Part shown: piece after piece, positions 11,101 to 20,480 of the stretch
Layout of the letters: each line of letters starts with the position of its first letter
How positions within the stretch are numbered: position 1 is the stretch's first letter
Origin: Dastarcus helophoroides
Lineage: Eukaryota; Arthropoda; Insecta; Coleoptera; Bothrideridae
Direction of reading: 5' to 3'
Length of the DNA stretch: 64,000 nucleotides
Assembly (NCBI GenBank): GCA_028583605.1
Contig: CM053332.1
Span: 25,410,692-25,474,691 of the forward strand
Notes under the pieces: generated by a model
Seen by the model: only the letters and a program-made list of their open reading frames with translations
Told to the model about the DNA's origin: nothing
Database searches by the model: none
Position numbers and translations under genes: made by a program

Positions 11101-11970
11101 CATACTCGATATTTGATGTCAGTTCAATGGCAGGCGAATTGGATGCGTCTGCTGTGTAGAAAACAAATTTTAATATTTGGAGTCAAAACACGGTTTTAAA
11201 TCACTTAACAGTTAACATAGATGAAAATACAGACCTTTTTGAATATAAAAACTAATTGGCAGGCGGCTCCGTCGAAATTGAATAGATGGCAGGCGTATTT
11301 AAAATTATAAATACAACTTGAAACTTATACAGCATAGTCCACATACTCGATATTGTTTGTTGGTCCAATGGCAGGCGAATTGGATGCGTTTGTTTTGTAG
11401 AAAACGAATTTTAATGTTTAAAGTCAAAACACGTTTTAAAATTACTTAACAGTTATCATAGATGGAAATGTAGACCATTTTAAATATAGAAATTAATTGG
11501 CAGGCGTCTCTGTTGAAATTAAATAGGTGGCAGGCGTATTTAAAATTAAAAATAAAACTTCAAATTCGTACAGCTTAGTCCACATACTCGATATTGTTTG
11601 TTGGTCCAGTGGCAGGCGAATTGGATGCGTCTGTTGTTAGAAAACGAATTTTAATGTTTAAAGTCAAAACACGTTTAAAAACAGTTAACATAGATGGAAA
11701 TACAGACCATTTTGAATATAAAAACTAATTGGCAGGCGTCTCTGTTGAAATGAAATAGTTGGCAGGCGTACTTAAAATTTTAAATAAAATTTCAAATTTA
11801 TACAGCTTAGTCCACATACTCGATATTGTTTGTTGGTCCAATGGCAGGCGAATTGGATGCGTCTGTTGTGTAGAAACCGAATTTTAATATTTAGAATCAA
11901 AACACGTTTTCAAATCACTGAACAGTAAACATAGATGGAAATACTGATCATTTTAAATATAAAAACTAAT
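8119..11970. repeat. Satellite D, 241-bp monomer, about 16 copies
   Basis: Using the GGCAGGCGAATTG box as a marker, copies start at 8237, 8478, 8719, 8960, 9201, 9442, 9683, 9924, 10165, 10406, 10647, 10888, 11129, 11370, 11611 and 11843. Every spacing is exactly 241 bp except the last (232). Copies differ by substitutions but almost never by length. Each monomer has three same-strand GGCAGGCG boxes at offsets of roughly 0, 130 and 159. No open frame persists through the array. It borders the gypsy LTR on the left; its right end is spacer leading to a solo LTR. Confidence 0.95.
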
Positions 11971-12230
11971 AAAAACAACCCTAAATTTCGATTTTTATTT
12001 TGGAATTTGAGGTTTAAATTTGAACATAAGCAACTGGAACAGTTTTACACTTTTTCCAAAACTAGGCTACTTTTCTTTTCCAAATTAAAACTTTTTAGCG
12101 AAATCTCGAACTAAAGAGATCAAAATTTATAACAAAGATCTAAATTTCAAAAACGAAAACTGGAAATTGCGATTCAATTTTTGAAATTTGAAGTTTAATC
12201 TCGAACTCAAACCATAATACGAGAATGTAT
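11971..12230. other. AT-rich spacer
   Basis: Low-complexity AT-rich sequence between the last satellite D copy and the solo LTR. It shows GGTTTAAATTTGAAC-like words similar to satellite B but no periodicity. Nothing else is recognised. Confidence 0.5.
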
Positions 12231-12604
12231 TGTAACACAATATAAATAGATGGAATAGAATTTAGAATAGAATTGTAGAATTTAGCAAATAAACGAAGTT
12301 TCTAGAAGGATCTAATAAGGGGAAAGCGACCGCGATAACGAAACAAACAGCAGATAAGCGTTCCAGAAATTTCGGCAAACGATAAGCCTTATTTGCCGAA
12401 AAGTTCTAGAAGCCGGGAGCCAAAACTATAAAAGGCGGTCAGCTTTCCCTCAAGTTAGTCAGTTAGAGTCAGTGTAATTAGTGAGTTAGTAGAAGTCAAT
12501 AATAAGTGAGTTAATTGTCAATTGTGGTGATCCAAGTTGAGTTCGGTAATAAAGTGGGTATAATCCATCACGTGTAATCAATTCGAACCAATAAGCCCGT
12601 AACA
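12231..12604 (+). mobile_element. Solo LTR (374 bp), same family
   Basis: Starts TGTAACACAATAT and ends AAGCCCGTAACA. It contains the GATA-motif block, TATAAAAG at 12427-12434 and AATAAAG near the end, so it is a full LTR of the 7748-8118 type in opposite orientation. Flanking bases GTAT and ATAT are only a near match for a target duplication. It probably arose by LTR-LTR recombination. Confidence 0.9.
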
Positions 12605-12670
12605 ATATTTATGAAAAACCCCTAGAAATCAGGATGTACGATGTAACCAAGATTACAAAGGTCACTAGTG

Positions 12671-12769
12671 GTGAGCTAATTGTTTAATTGTGGTGATCCA
12701 AGTTAAGTTTGGTAATAAAGTGGTGTAATTCACACGTGGTAATCAATTCGAATCGATAAGCCCATAACA
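12671..12769 (+). mobile_element. LTR 3'-end fragment
   Basis: GTGAGCTAATTG through CCCATAACA repeats the last roughly 100 bp of the neighbouring solo LTR, including GGTAATAAAGTGG and ATTCGAATCGATAAGCC. The U3 part is missing. It begins 67 bp after the solo LTR, so a nested or tandem LTR event is likely. Confidence 0.8.
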
Positions 12770-12897
12770 CTATCAAGAGATTAAGTAGCTGAACACTTTA
12801 AATTTAGAGCGTTTCTGAAACCAAATCATTTTTTTTCTAAATTTAGAGTTTTAGAGCTCTCGAAATGTTTATCTAAATCCGAAATTTGAAAAAAACT

Positions 12898-13131
12898 TTG
12901 GTGGAACGGATTGGTCCTTGGTTATCTTCAAAAATTAAAATTGAAATACAAAACTTGTTCCCTGTAACCAAGAAAGATTAAAAAACACAACAAATGTTAC
13001 TCTAACGCGTTTTGACAGCCAAGCTGTCATCTTCGAGAGACAGCTTGGCTGTCAAAACGCGTTAGAGCAACATTTGTTGTGTTTTTAATCTTTCTTGGTT
13101 TCAGGGGACAATTCTGTATTTCAATTTTTGA
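12898..13131 (+). mobile_element. Palindromic MITE-like foldback element
   Basis: Begins TTGGTGGAACGGATTGGTCC and CTTGGTTATCTTC. The inner arms, from CCAAGAAAGATTAAAAAACA to ACAGCCAAGCTGTC, are followed after a loop of about 10 bases by an almost perfect reverse complement (about 60 bp) ending CTTTCTTGGTTTCAGG. The right terminal arm stops at CAATTTTTGA, so the outer right end is lost. It has no coding capacity. At least seven other copies occur in this window. Confidence 0.85.
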
Positions 13132-14427
13132 AAAAAAATGGAGGCGAAAAACGAAGATAGAGAAATAAATCAAGATAAAGAAATAAATCAAGCCTTGTCA
13201 ATTTTTTTTACGTATTCCAGGTTCAATTGTGTACCCTTAACAGATAACTGGATAATTTATATTGTTTTCCATTCTCGTTATTAAAAACGAATAAAAACTG
13301 TAATTCACGTTTTGTTTAACATTTTTGTGCGTCGCTTAGACAATCTAACAGATCGTATTAATAATTTATAAGCTTTTGTAATTTACGAGAGTTCTAATCG
13401 CATTATTTACATCTGTCGTGAAAGTATTCACACTGAAGGTAAAAAGCATCAAACTGTAATCGTGATCACTGAAATTTTCCATGATTTACATACACATTAG
13501 AATAATTTCTTGTCTCGATACTGCTTGGCCCAAAAATTATTTCATCTTACCACTAATTGTTGAGGTTGAACTTTCTTGAGATACATTGACACTTGTTGTA
13601 TTTAATCTGTAATTAGCGTAAGTTTGAAGACATGTTAATTAGTAAACGATTTGTCAATATTAACTGGAACTTCTCAAATATTGACAAAAGTTTAACTACA
13701 AAATCATCCTCATTACGGAACTATTAATAAGTTGGTGGTAATTTACTATTTTTATTTAGACACACATCACTAATTACGTTAAACTGGTGAAGTATCAAGT
13801 TTATATTTGGAATGTGAGTTTTGTAGAATTTTATCTTGTAACACAATAATATGAAAGGGCGTGTTCGCCTTAGAATAAAAGTGATGATATACAGAGTATT
13901 CGCACGATAAATTAAGTAAGCCGTAGGCGTAACCATGTATATTATTCAGACACGTGACTAGCATGATTGATTTGTAAATTTATGAAATAATAGAGATTGC
14001 TAACGACCCTTTATTTCATGCAAATATCCTAAGGAACTTATGGGGATTATTACTAATTTATATTCATTGCTAAATAGCTCGATATATCTCCGAGGCCATA
14101 AAACTGTTAATAAACGAAAGGGGCTCTGAAACTAAGCTGTTAAAAAAAACGTGACTTAATTAAGCTGAAATTGGACTTTTAAGTTAAACTGTTACGTAAA
14201 AAAATAAAAACTGTGAGATTTCGAAAACAAATTCGAAATATTAATTAGGAATTTCCGCATTTCCAAATTGTTATCGTTCCTCCAAAACCAACAATTTTTT
14301 TCTCGCAACATTTTAATTTAATAACAGTTATCTTCACGATCGACGTCGAAATTTCGAAAAAAAAGATGGTCAAATTCATGTAAACGATCCCCAGGCACAT
14401 TTGACGGTGGTTTAATAATATCGTCTG

Positions 14428-14585
14428 GATACTTAACGGTATCCAGGCGGCGATACTTAACGGTATCCAGGCGGCGATACTTAACGGTATCCAGGCGGCG
14501 ATACTTAACGGTATCCAGGAGATACTAACGGTATCCAGGCGATCCTAACGGTATCCAGGCGATTCTTAGCGGTATCCAGGCGATA
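14428..14585 (+). repeat. 24-bp minisatellite
   Basis: Four copies of a 24-bp unit, GATACTTAACGGTATCCAGG plus CGGC, start at 14428, 14452, 14476 and 14500. About three shorter variants (about 21-22 bp) follow. The unit core TATCCAGGCG is far richer in GC than its surroundings. Confidence 0.9.
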
Positions 14586-14971
14586 TTACTATTAAATAAC
14601 CGCCGAATGTGGCATGAGTGCGTGAATGTGGCCCCCGGAGTGTATCCCCTAATTAATGCCGATGAAATTTGCCATATACAGTCGATGAGAAACGGCACAC
14701 TTTTTATGATCGACGGGCGTATAAATCTCATTTAAATTGTTTTATGATTCTTATAATTTCACGTCAGGTATGCGTGTTGAACTCGGTTCGGTATAAGGTG
14801 AGTTATGGAGTTTAAAATCGTTAAATGACACGTACAACTTAATCGGCTTTTTGAGCAACTAACAAACGATCTGATGAAAAATTAAACCATGTCGAGGCGT
14901 CATTTATCCGAGCTTTTATAAATTGCGCTTATTACTTGATATAACCGCGGTGGGCAGTCCGGATTGTACAA

Positions 14972-15049
14972 GGTACCACGGTTTATAATCTGAGCCCATA
15001 ACCGTGCGCGACCACTCAACACTACCATAAATTATACCACCGTGGTGCC
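14972..15049. repeat. Short imperfect inverted repeat
   Basis: GGTACCACGGTTTATAAT (14972) pairs with ATTATACCACCGTGGTGCC (15031-15049) with one bulge and few mismatches around a spacer of about 40 bp. It could be a cruciform or a remnant of an inverted-repeat element. Confidence 0.5.
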
Positions 15050-15181
15050 ATCCATGAGACCATCGTGCACCATGATCGCTTTCGAAATATCAGGTGGTCG
15101 CTTCATGCTTCATTAAAAACGAGTAGGCATCTTGGAGGACTATACATAGATCTTACTTTCTTTAAATATCTGAACAATAAA

Positions 15182-15312
15182 TATCTCTCTGAAAATGACA
15201 GCTTGGCTATCGAAACGCGTTAGCCAGTAACCTTTGTTGTGTTTTTTAATCTTTATTGGTTTCAGGGGATAAGATTTGTATTTCAATTTTTGAAGATAAC
15301 CGAGGACCAAAA
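15182..15312 (+). mobile_element. MITE-like element, right half
   Basis: Runs from TATCTCTCTGAAAATGACAG through ACGCGTTAGCC, CTTTATTGGTTTCAGGGG and TGAAGATAACCGAGGACCA. This is the right arm of the 12898 family; the left arm is absent and the outermost bases are lost. Confidence 0.8.
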
Positions 15313-15884
15313 TAAATAATACACTTCGCAATTCGAAATTCGATTTCAATAACCAAATCATAAAAAGTCAAAATTTCGTAATTTATATTTATTTTTGAAT
15401 TTAACTTCCAACTGTTGGCAGAAATTCTAAAAATTTTGAGGTTACGCATTTCGAGAACATTTTAAAAATCTTGGAATTTTAATTTGAATTCAAATTAAAA
15501 TCTGCGATATTCAATCGCAGATTTCATTTTTTCTCAAGAGATCGGTATTAAATTTGAAATTTTAATAAAATCGTTGTATGTCAAACTTTTAACATTATTT
15601 TTGGAAATTTCATTCACATTTACCATTAGAAATCTCTACAAAGTTTCAAAATTAGCATAATTCCCAAAATGTCAACAATTTTTCTCGAAACAACCAGAAA
15701 AATATCAACTCGAAATATCTAAAGATTGCTAAAGTTTTGAAATCGAAATTTGGAAATTAAATTAGTCGAATTTTAGTGAATTTGTTTCTAATTCGAAAAA
15801 TATTTAAATTTTTTAATTGATTTCAATTTCGAATTTGAAGTTTCAAATCGGAATTCTGAATTAATTTCGAACAGTAACCTTAAT
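15313..15884. other. AT-rich spacer
   Basis: Degenerate AT-rich DNA with GAAATTT-type words and no clear period. Short minus-strand frames at 15140-15449 overlap the MITE fragment and are not credible genes. Confidence 0.5.
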
Positions 15885-16440
15885 TCAGGTTTCAGGTTTC
15901 AGTTTTCAGTTTTCAGTTTTCAGGTTGCAGGTTTCAGTTTTCAGTTTTCAGTTTTCAGTTTTCAGTTTTCAGTTTTCAGTTTTCAGTTTTCAGTTTTCAG
16001 TTTTCAGTTTTCAGTTTTCAGTTTTCAGTTTTCAGTTTTCAGTTTTCAGTTTTCAGTTTTCAGTTTTCAGTTTTCAGTTTCAGTTTTCAGTTTTCAGTTT
16101 CAGTTTTCAGTTTTCAGTTTTCAGTTTTCAGTTTTCAGTTTTCAGTTTTCAGTTTTCAGTTTTCAGTTTTCAGTTTCAGTTTTCAGTTTTCAGTTTTCAG
16201 TTTTCAGTTTTCAGTTTTCAGTTTTCAGTTTTCAGTTTTCAGTTTTCAGTTTTCAGTTTTCAGTTTTCAGTTTTCAGTTTTCAGTTTTCAGTTTTCAGTT
16301 TTCAGTTTTCAGTTTCAGTTTTCAGTTTTCAGTTTTCAGTTTTCAGTTTTCAGTTTTCAGTTTCAGTTTTCAGTTTTCAGTTTTCAGTTTTCAGTTTTCA
16401 GTTGTCAGCTTTCGGTTTTCGGTAATCGGTTTTCGGTTAT
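15885..16440 (+). repeat. (TTTTCAG)n heptamer array
   Basis: About 70 tandem copies of TTTTCAG, with a few 6-bp TTTCAG units that shift phase and degenerate edges (GGTTTCAG left, TTTCGG right). The 166-residue open frame at 15925-16425 is only the 21-nt superperiod translated as a heptapeptide. The right end merges with an LTR fragment whose own TGTTCAGTTG resembles the unit. Confidence 0.95.
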
Positions 16441-16531
16441 TGTTCAGTTGTAGTGATCTGAGTTCAGTTTGGTAATAAAGTGGGTATTATTCAATGTGTT
16501 AAAATCAATTCGAACCCATAAGCCCGTAGCA
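16441..16531 (+). mobile_element. LTR 3'-end fragment fused to the heptamer array
   Basis: TGTTCAGTTGTAGTGATCTG through GGTAATAAAGTGGG and AACCCATAAGCCCGTAGCA matches the R-U5 end of the gypsy LTRs. U3 is replaced by the (TTTTCAG)n array. Confidence 0.85.
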
Positions 16532-17821
16532 ATAAATATTTACCCACGAAATTTCCATTTTTACTAAAAATTTCTTTTTTTTCTTCTTAAAATTCGATTT
16601 TTTCGTAATTTTAATAGAATCTGACTTTTTCTGTAAGCCATTCAAATTTTCACTAAAAAATCAAACGCTTTTTCTTAAACTTTAGATATTTTAGCAGAAT
16701 TTTGGTCATCTCCTAATTTCGTCTTTTTCTCAGAGTTTAGATTATTTTTTTCAAAATTCCGACTTTTTTCTTAAAATTTGACGTCCTCTGAAACATTTTA
16801 AATTTTTTATCCTGTCGTTTTTTTTTTCAAATTTTGATAATTCTCCAAACATTTAACTATTTTTTAAAATTTAGAATCTGATTTGTTGGAAATTTTGAGT
16901 GGTTTCTTTTTCATAAAATTTTGAACTTTATCCCAACATCCGATATTTAATATTTTCTTGATAAATTCATCTTTTTTCCTAAAATTTTTACTTTTTTTCT
17001 TAAAATAATCTTTTTCCTAAAATTTGCATTGTCCTCGGAATTCGACTTTTTCGGAATTTGGATTTTATTGTCAAAATTTTAGTTTTTTGAACTTTTCAAC
17101 CGTTTCAAAAATCGTTTATTTATTTCGAAACTCCGCAATTTTTGTAATATTTTGCCTTTTTAACAATTACCACTTTTATCTCAAAATGAGATATTTATGA
17201 TTTTAAAAACATTTTCTCTCTAAATTAGATCAAAATGTTAAAAAAATGTTAAGAAAAATATTTTTGAGGGTTTAGAGAAAAGATCTTTTATAAATTTAGA
17301 CTTTGGTGTATTTTAAATTTTCAGAATAATGCTTTTGGAAATTGCGATTTCCACAAGATTAGACCATCGAAAATTTTGATTTTTTTTTAAATTTTAAAAA
17401 TCATTCGCGCTTTTGTGAAAGGTAAGGTTTCTATTTTTAATGTGATTTACTGAAATCTCCGCTTTTTCCAAATTTTTTTCCTTGAAATTCCTCTTCTTCG
17501 AAATTACTAATTTATTTTCAAAATTCCAATTTTGATTTTAAAATTGAATTTTCTCTTTAAAAGAACATTTCGACAACTCAATTAATCTATTTGTTTCTTA
17601 CAAGTTTGATTTTTTAAGGAAATTTTATGTTTTGTTGAAAACTTCATTTTTTTTTAATTTGAACATTTTTTGAAAATGTTGACTTTTACAAATTTCATTT
17701 TAAACGTTGAAAGTTTTGAAAATTTTGATTTGGTTTTAAACTTCAACCTTTTTTTCAAATCCACGACTTTTTCTCGAAATTTTAATCAAATAAAAATTTC
17801 GAACCTTCTTTTGAATATGTA
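16532..17821. other. T-rich degenerate low-complexity DNA
   Basis: Dominated by TTTTTCTTAAAATTT and CGACTTTTTC words, the reverse complement of the AAATTTTGAAAAAGTCG style seen at 1-3120. No stable period, gene or RNA is seen. It could be an old inverted relative of that array. Confidence 0.5.
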
Positions 17822-17950
17822 TTTGGTGGAACGGACTGGTCCTTGGTTATCTTCAAAAATTAAAGTACAGAACTTGTCCCCTGAAACCAAGAAAGATAGC
17901 TCTGAAACCAAGAAAGATAGCCCCGAAACCAAGAAAGACAGAATCTGAAC
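17822..17950 (+). mobile_element. MITE-like element, left arm with internal triplication
   Basis: Begins TTTGGTGGAACGGACTGGTC and CTTGGTTATC, runs to CCCCTGAAACCAAGAAAGAT, then repeats a roughly 20-bp CTGAAACCAAGAAAGATAG unit about three times instead of continuing into the palindrome. It abuts the LINE remnant directly. Confidence 0.8.
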
Positions 17951-18989
17951 CAAGATTTACTGGAGGCAGACTTCTTTTGAAAGTGAGGAATTGAGCATTC
18001 CATACCAATCAGGATAGTTTCCGTGATGGATTTGGCGACGGAAGGGTTGTCTGAGTTAAAGCAGACTTCCTGCCATGAAAACGATGCAAAGAAGTCTCTC
18101 AATTCTTCCCAGTTTGCAGAGTTAAAGTGCCAAACCCGATGGGACTGCGTCTGGGAAGGAGATGGTATATGAAGCGAGCGAGAAGCTGCTACAGCTTGTG
18201 ATCCGAATTTTCCAGCGGTGATGTCACAGAGATTTTATAAGAATTTGGTGAATTTGTAAGGAAAAAGTCGAGTAGATTGGTTTGATGGGGATCTACATCA
18301 GGAATTCTTATAGGTTCCTCAACTAGTTGCGATAGTCCACAAGTGATGGTGAAAGCTTCTGCAACCCTTCGCGCGTCTCAGTTTGGGAAGAAAACCTTAA
18401 TCAGGGGGGGTGTTGTGTGCACGTTGAAGTCACCGAGAAAGACAACCTCAGCTATTGGATAATTCGTCTGTAGGTGATCAAAGGCTACGGAGAGATAAGA
18501 GAAGAGCTGCCTGCATGAGGGATCGTTTGGAGACAACTAAAGCGAACAAATGAATATAACTTCGTTTTTGAAGCAGATTTTTAGCCAAATTACATCATGA
18601 TCAGCAGATTCCAGTGCTTCTTCTCGTTGACAGGACAGGTCGCTTCGCGTAAAAGCACCAATTCCCCTCTTGAGTCGAAATTTTGTCTGCAAGTCGTCCT
18701 TAGGGCAAAACAAATGGACTGTATTGATGCATGGGAAGACTTGGGATTCTGTCAGAGAAAGCACATGGCGTCTTTCATTTTGAAGATGTTGATGAACCGA
18801 GTTTAGATTTGAGTTTAGACCCCGAATGTTACAGAATTGAATTTTGAATGAATTGTTTGAAAGAAACTTGGCCCTTGGTACATTAAAATTTTCCGTCGAT
18901 TTTGGATTCCCTCGTACACCCTCCACCCAGATATCCGAACGGGAGGGTAGTTTACGTCCGGAATTTTTTGCACGAAGAGAATCCATCAT
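17951..18989 (-). pseudogene. LINE ORF2 endonuclease region, broken
   Basis: On the minus strand a frame from 18989 contains SFKIQFCNIRGLNSNLNSV and VLSLTESQ, the Asn and Glu motifs of an apurinic-type endonuclease, as in CR1/Jockey-like LINEs. After a frame break the same strand shows VVFLGDFNVHT (near 18418-18440), the endonuclease GDFN motif. A post-endonuclease linker resembling FNSANWEELRDFFASFSW and ITETILIGMECSIPH is seen at 18130-17990. Several stops and shifts separate these pieces and the reverse transcriptase is missing, cut at the MITE fragment. In intact LINEs the protein nicks target DNA to prime reverse transcription. Clade assignment is tentative. Confidence 0.82.
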
Positions 18990-19092
18990 CTTTGTCTTTA
19001 ATAATTAGAAGAAAAAATGAGAGTAGATGAAAAAAGGAAATAAGGAAAAGGACAGAATGAGGAAAGAAGAATAGCAGAGACTGACTCACGTA

Positions 19093-19275
19093 TCAGAGAG
19101 GGAAACATGATGTAAGCACCATTTCACCGGCTCCTAGTAATACGTGGGGTGGTACTACCTCAGACAACTGAAAGTTCCAGTCTACCACCTTCGACTCAAT
19201 GAATGGTCCAAGAAGGTTAACTGATTCGAAATGAAAAAACTCTTTGGAATGTTGCTTAATCCCATCAAAATTCAT
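19093..19275 (-). pseudogene. Unidentified LINE-linked frame, possibly ORF1 end
   Basis: A 60-residue frame (NFDGIKQHSKEFFHFESVNLLGPFIES..., ending LTSCFPL) lies about 100 bp upstream of the endonuclease frame on the same strand, where an ORF1 C-terminus would be expected. I recognise no domain. Most of it is copied in inverted orientation in the hairpin at 19187-19451. Confidence 0.35.
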
Positions 19276-19451
19276 GGATCAGTCAAGAATCACCGAATCT
19301 ATGGAAGAATAGAGGAGTAGAATAAAAATTCTTCCATAGATTCGGTGATCCTTGACTGATCTATGAATTTTGATGAGATTAAGCAACATTCCAAAGAGTT
19401 TTTTCATTTCGAATCAGTTAACCTTCTTGGACCATTCATTGAGTCGAAGGT
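19187..19451. repeat. Large inverted repeat, 124-bp arms
   Basis: Arms 19187-19310 and 19328-19451 are reverse complements with few mismatches and no net length difference, around a 17-bp spacer (AGAGGAGTAGAATAAAA). The arms contain the LINE-linked frame sequence. The structure would extrude as a long hairpin. Confidence 0.92.
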
Positions 19452-19695
19452 GTCGAAGAATAGAGGAGGAGAATAAAAATTCTTCCATAGATTCGGTGAT
19501 CCTTGACTGATCCATGAATTTTGATGGGATTAAGCAACATTCAAGTCATCAACATCAGTCAAGGATCACCGAATCTATGGAAGAATAGAGGAGTAGAATA
19601 AAAATTCTTCCATAGATTCGGTGATCCTTGACTGATCCATGAATTTTGATGGGAGTCAAGGATCACCGAATCTATGGAAGAATAGAGGAGTAGAA
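19452..19695. repeat. Further hairpins derived from the same arm
   Basis: Partial forward arms (ATTCTTCCATAGATTCGGTG...) at about 19478 and 19606 alternate with reversed ones at about 19555 and 19662. They reuse the same AGAGGAGTAGAATAAAA spacer. This gives a chain of three hairpins of decreasing size. Confidence 0.85.
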
Positions 19696-20480
19696 TTTTT
19701 TCAATGCTTCATAGCAAAGCTTTAAAATTCAAAAATTATTGGATCTGCTCTAGAATTATCTGGAACACCTTAAATATGGATTGATACATTGATAACTTTT
19801 GGCGAGTTTCAAAAAACTGTTGCGTCTTTATTGATAAGAAAAAAAGCATTTTAGACGTTTTTTCCATTTCCAAAGAAACAATCTGAGTATTTTAAGGTCT
19901 AAATATCGTTTTGATTTTTAGGGAACTAAAAAAGAAAAGAGGGCATTCTCAAGATTGTCTCAGGTGGTACCAGATGCACCATTTACGAAATCTTCATGCT
20001 GCTCAGAAAATTTTTATAATTCAAGGAAAATGTTCTGCCATCGGAGCTTCGCATTATTTTTCATTACGTCACCTTTATATCTACCGTTGACGGATTGTAT
20101 GAACAGTAGAGATAAAGAAGATATTTGTTTTTCCTCACCCTGGGACCCATACTGTTTCTTTCTGGAACAAATTTCTGATCGCAGCTTTTTATTTTTATAA
20201 ATTTTTTTGGTTTTAATTGGAGGCATCTTTATAAGCATCTCTTCTATTGTTTATGAATAGAGTTCCCTGAAGATAATTCGTTTCTATGAAACTACTACTA
20301 CTGAGATACAAACTATACTCTTCGATTTGATCGAACGCGATGGAGTTGAAAAATTCGAATTTATGGACGTGGCGAGCTTTGGAGACGTCATAGAAGAAAC
20401 TCGGTCCCATAACGTATCCGGCGAGCAGTTCGTTTGGTTTTCCAAATGGTGACCGTAACTAAGGCCGTGATAAACATCTT
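19696..20480. other. Unrecognised sequence with weak minus-strand frames
   Basis: Minus-strand frames at 20014-20238 (Lys-rich, KKLRSEICSRKKQYGSQGEEKQ) and 20213-20410 (FEFFNSIAFDQIEEYSLYLSSS) are 65-75 residues without a recognised domain. They lie on the LINE strand and could be decayed LINE ORF1 or chance. I do not call a gene. Confidence 0.35.

Larger units (their letters stand above)
13132..15180. other. Mostly unique intergenic DNA
   Basis: Starts with a short AAATAAATCAAG duplication, then becomes non-repetitive. No convincing gene or structural RNA was seen. It contains the 24-bp minisatellite at 14428-14585 and a short inverted repeat at 14972-15049, annotated separately. Confidence 0.55.

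Noticed and set aside
15925..16425. 166-residue open frame on the plus strand
   Set aside because: It is the (TTTTCAG)n array translated; a 7-bp repeat gives the same heptapeptide in every frame.
15885..16440. Telomeric repeat
   Set aside because: TTTTCAG does not match the TTAGG family or known arthropod variants, and it lies interstitially, fused to an LTR.
20014..20410. Two minus-strand frames as host exons
   Set aside because: No domain, no convincing splice context, and they lie next to LINE debris on the same strand.
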